Positions 5,198 through 5,925 of a stretch of DNA of 5,925 nt are shown here, piece by piece; the stretch's first letter is position 1; each line of letters starts with the position of its first letter. A program made the translations under genes and the position numbers. The stretch comes from Candidatus Cloacimonadota bacterium (GTDB lineage: Bacteria > Cloacimonadota > Cloacimonadia > Cloacimonadales > TCS61), in NCBI GenBank assembly GCA_030628755.1, contig DAOVQH010000167.1, forward strand, positions 1 to 5,925, in the 5' to 3' direction. Below the pieces are notes generated by a model that was not told the DNA's origin, did not search any database, and saw only the letters and a program-made list of their open reading frames with translations.

Positions 5198-5620
5198 GTG
5201 AAATTAGTTTATTCTTATTATGTTCTGGATATTGTTCATAAGGGTCATCTGAAAATGATGGAAAATGCCAAAGCAATAGCAGGTGAAGATGGTAAACTTA
5301 TTGTAGGAATCTTAACAGATGAAGCAGTAATGGAAAAGAAAACCAAACCAATACTTTCTTTTGATGAAAGATTTGATCTGGCAAATGCAATAAAGTATGT
5401 TGACCTTGTTGTTGCCCAAGAAACTTATTCACCGCTACCTAATGTAAAAAAAATCAAACCTGATATTTTAATGGAAAGCTCCAGCCATACTGATGAAGCT
5501 ATTGTAGAAGCAAGAGAAGTAATGGAAAGTATTGGTGGAAAAGTAATAGTAATACCGTATTTCCCCTCACAATCCTCATCGACAATCAAAAATCTCATCA
5601 TAAAAAACAACAAGAAATGA
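5198..5620 (+). CDS. TagD-like cytidylyltransferase family protein (paralog 3, catalytic type)
   Basis: This 140-residue protein is identical at about 118 of 136 aligned positions to the protein at 3820-4230, with four extra C-terminal residues. HKGH is at 14-17, Asp11 is kept, and SQSSSTIK (124-131) stands at the RTxGISTT position, slightly closer to the family form (SST) than in paralog 1. It shares the unusual YYVLD and MESSSH signatures. Many differences between the two genes are synonymous, so the copies are not recent and the protein is under purifying selection. The likely reaction is CTP plus a phospho-alcohol to a CDP-alcohol; the substrate is unknown. The start is GTG, chosen because the MKLVYSYY N-terminus is shared by all three paralogs and AGAAGGA precedes it by 6 nt. 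Unlike paralog 1 it has its own 170-bp control region with two palindromes, so the two isoforms may be expressed under different conditions. It overlaps or nearly abuts the methyltransferase gene. Confidence 0.88.
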   Translation: MKLVYSYYVLDIVHKGHLKMMENAKAIAGEDGKLIVGILTDEAVMEKKTKPILSFDERFDLANAIKYVDLVVAQETYSPLPNVKKIKPDILMESSSHTDEAIVEAREVMESIGGKVIVIPYFPSQSSSTIKNLIIKNNKK

Positions 5621-5652
5621 TAAAAGAACAAAATCGTAGCGGAAGAAAATAT

Positions 5653-5925
5653 ATGAATGTAAGAAAAGTTAATCAAAAAGAATTTTGGGAGATTCGTGCC
5701 AAACAATATAATGAACTCCAATGGGCTAATGAGAAAAATTATTTAAATGCTGTGGTTAAAGCTGGGGATTTTAAATTAAATCAGCTTGTTTTGGATGTAG
5801 GAACAGGTACAGGCATTGTCCTTCATGCAATCGCACCAAGAGTAAATGAGATTATCGGTCTTGATATTTCCCAGGCAATGTTAGAACACAGTAATTGGCA
5901 GGATAATAAATACTTTGTGAAGCGA
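5653..5925 (+). CDS. Class I SAM-dependent methyltransferase, N-terminal fragment
   Basis: The gene is open to the window end and so lacks its 3' part. From the ATG at 5653, 91 residues are visible. They hold the SAM-binding motif I LVLDVGTGTGIV (45-56) and the acidic residue closing the second strand, Asp71 in IIGLDIS, which in this family binds the ribose of SAM. This matches the Methyltransf_11/25 type, cytosolic enzymes that methylate small molecules, sugars or quinones. The N-terminal FWEIRAKQYNE is a common lead-in of that type. The start is uncertain. The same frame is open from the ATG at 5617, which overlaps the previous stop as ATGA and would add 12 residues. I prefer 5653 because GGAAGA (5641-5646) lies at a good distance, while 5617 has no clear Shine-Dalgarno. 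By context it may modify the glycan or its precursor, but the acceptor cannot be read. Confidence 0.85.
   Translation, partial: MNVRKVNQKEFWEIRAKQYNELQWANEKNYLNAVVKAGDFKLNQLVLDVGTGTGIVLHAIAPRVNEIIGLDISQAMLEHSNWQDNKYFVKR

Larger units (their letters stand above)
3820..5620 (+). repeat. Tandem array of three cytidylyltransferase paralogs
   Basis: Three direct paralogous copies begin at 3820, 4227 and 5198. Their first bases are nearly identical: TGAAATTAGTTTATTC is shared by all three just after the first base of the start codon. Divergence then rises, mainly at third codon positions. Copies 1 and 3 are closest at protein level; copy 2 is diverged and carries an added C-terminal domain. The arrangement implies serial tandem duplication followed by functional split of the middle copy. 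Confidence 0.85.

Noticed and set aside
3820..5620. Naming the cytidylyltransferases tagD (glycerol-3-phosphate cytidylyltransferase)
   Set aside because: HxGH is kept, but the GTFD, GDDW and RTxGISTT signatures are not, so the substrate cannot be assigned and no symbol is justified.
5617..5652. Upstream ATG at 5617 as the methyltransferase start
   Set aside because: It is possible because of the ATGA overlap, but no Shine-Dalgarno precedes it and the 12 added residues show no family similarity. The ATG at 5653 has GGAAGA upstream. It is kept as an alternative only.

Overview
The window is AT-rich and almost fully coding on the + strand. It looks like part of a bacterial cell-surface glycan or glycopolymer locus. 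Shine-Dalgarno-like sites, sigma70-like hexamers and an MsbA-like ABC exporter fragment suggest a bacterium, probably one with an outer membrane. I cannot name the lineage from sequence alone and cannot strictly exclude an archaeon. There are no RNA genes, CRISPR arrays or transposase genes.

Region 1 (1-3743) is a tightly packed run. It starts with the C-terminal end of an MsbA-type ABC exporter ATPase. Three consecutive single-domain members of the CDP-glycerol glycerophosphotransferase (TagB/TagF, Glyphos_transf) family follow. The junctions are a 3-bp gap, a 4-bp ATGA overlap and a 0-bp gap, so this is very likely one transcription unit. The three transferases are diverged paralogs that share the HG, KxH and (S/T)(D/E)xSS motifs and a C-terminal DGK motif.

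Region 2 (3744-5620) holds three tandem paralogs of a small TagD-like cytidylyltransferase. The first and third are about 136-140 residues, keep the HxGH motif, and are identical at about 118 of 136 positions by hand count. The middle gene overlaps the first by ATGA. It has lost the second His of HxGH (HKGL) and the C-terminal Ser-rich nucleotide-binding motif, and it has gained a C-terminal domain of about 115 residues that reads like a winged helix. It therefore looks like an enzyme turned into a sensor/regulator, comparable in logic to NadR, BirA or the archaeal riboflavin kinase-regulator RbkR.

The 170-bp gap after the middle gene contains two identical 12-bp perfect palindromes (GTGAAATTTCAC), 116 bp apart or about 11 helical turns. 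The second lies just upstream of the third paralog. A diverged relative of that site, with the same AATTAGAATA flank, lies in a candidate promoter upstream of the first paralog. The most interesting hypothesis here is a self-contained circuit. In it, a dead cytidylyltransferase fused to a DNA-binding domain senses the substrate or product of its catalytic siblings and controls them through paired operators.

Region 3 (5617/5653-5925) is the start of a class I SAM-dependent methyltransferase that runs off the window.

Working model (inference): one or both catalytic cytidylyltransferases make a CDP-activated small alcohol. The three TagF-like enzymes transfer its phospho-alcohol moiety onto a glycan. 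The ABC exporter moves the lipid-linked product, and the methyltransferase may modify the precursor or the glycan. The activated substrate is unknown, because the cytidylyltransferases lack several signatures of true glycerol-3-phosphate cytidylyltransferases.
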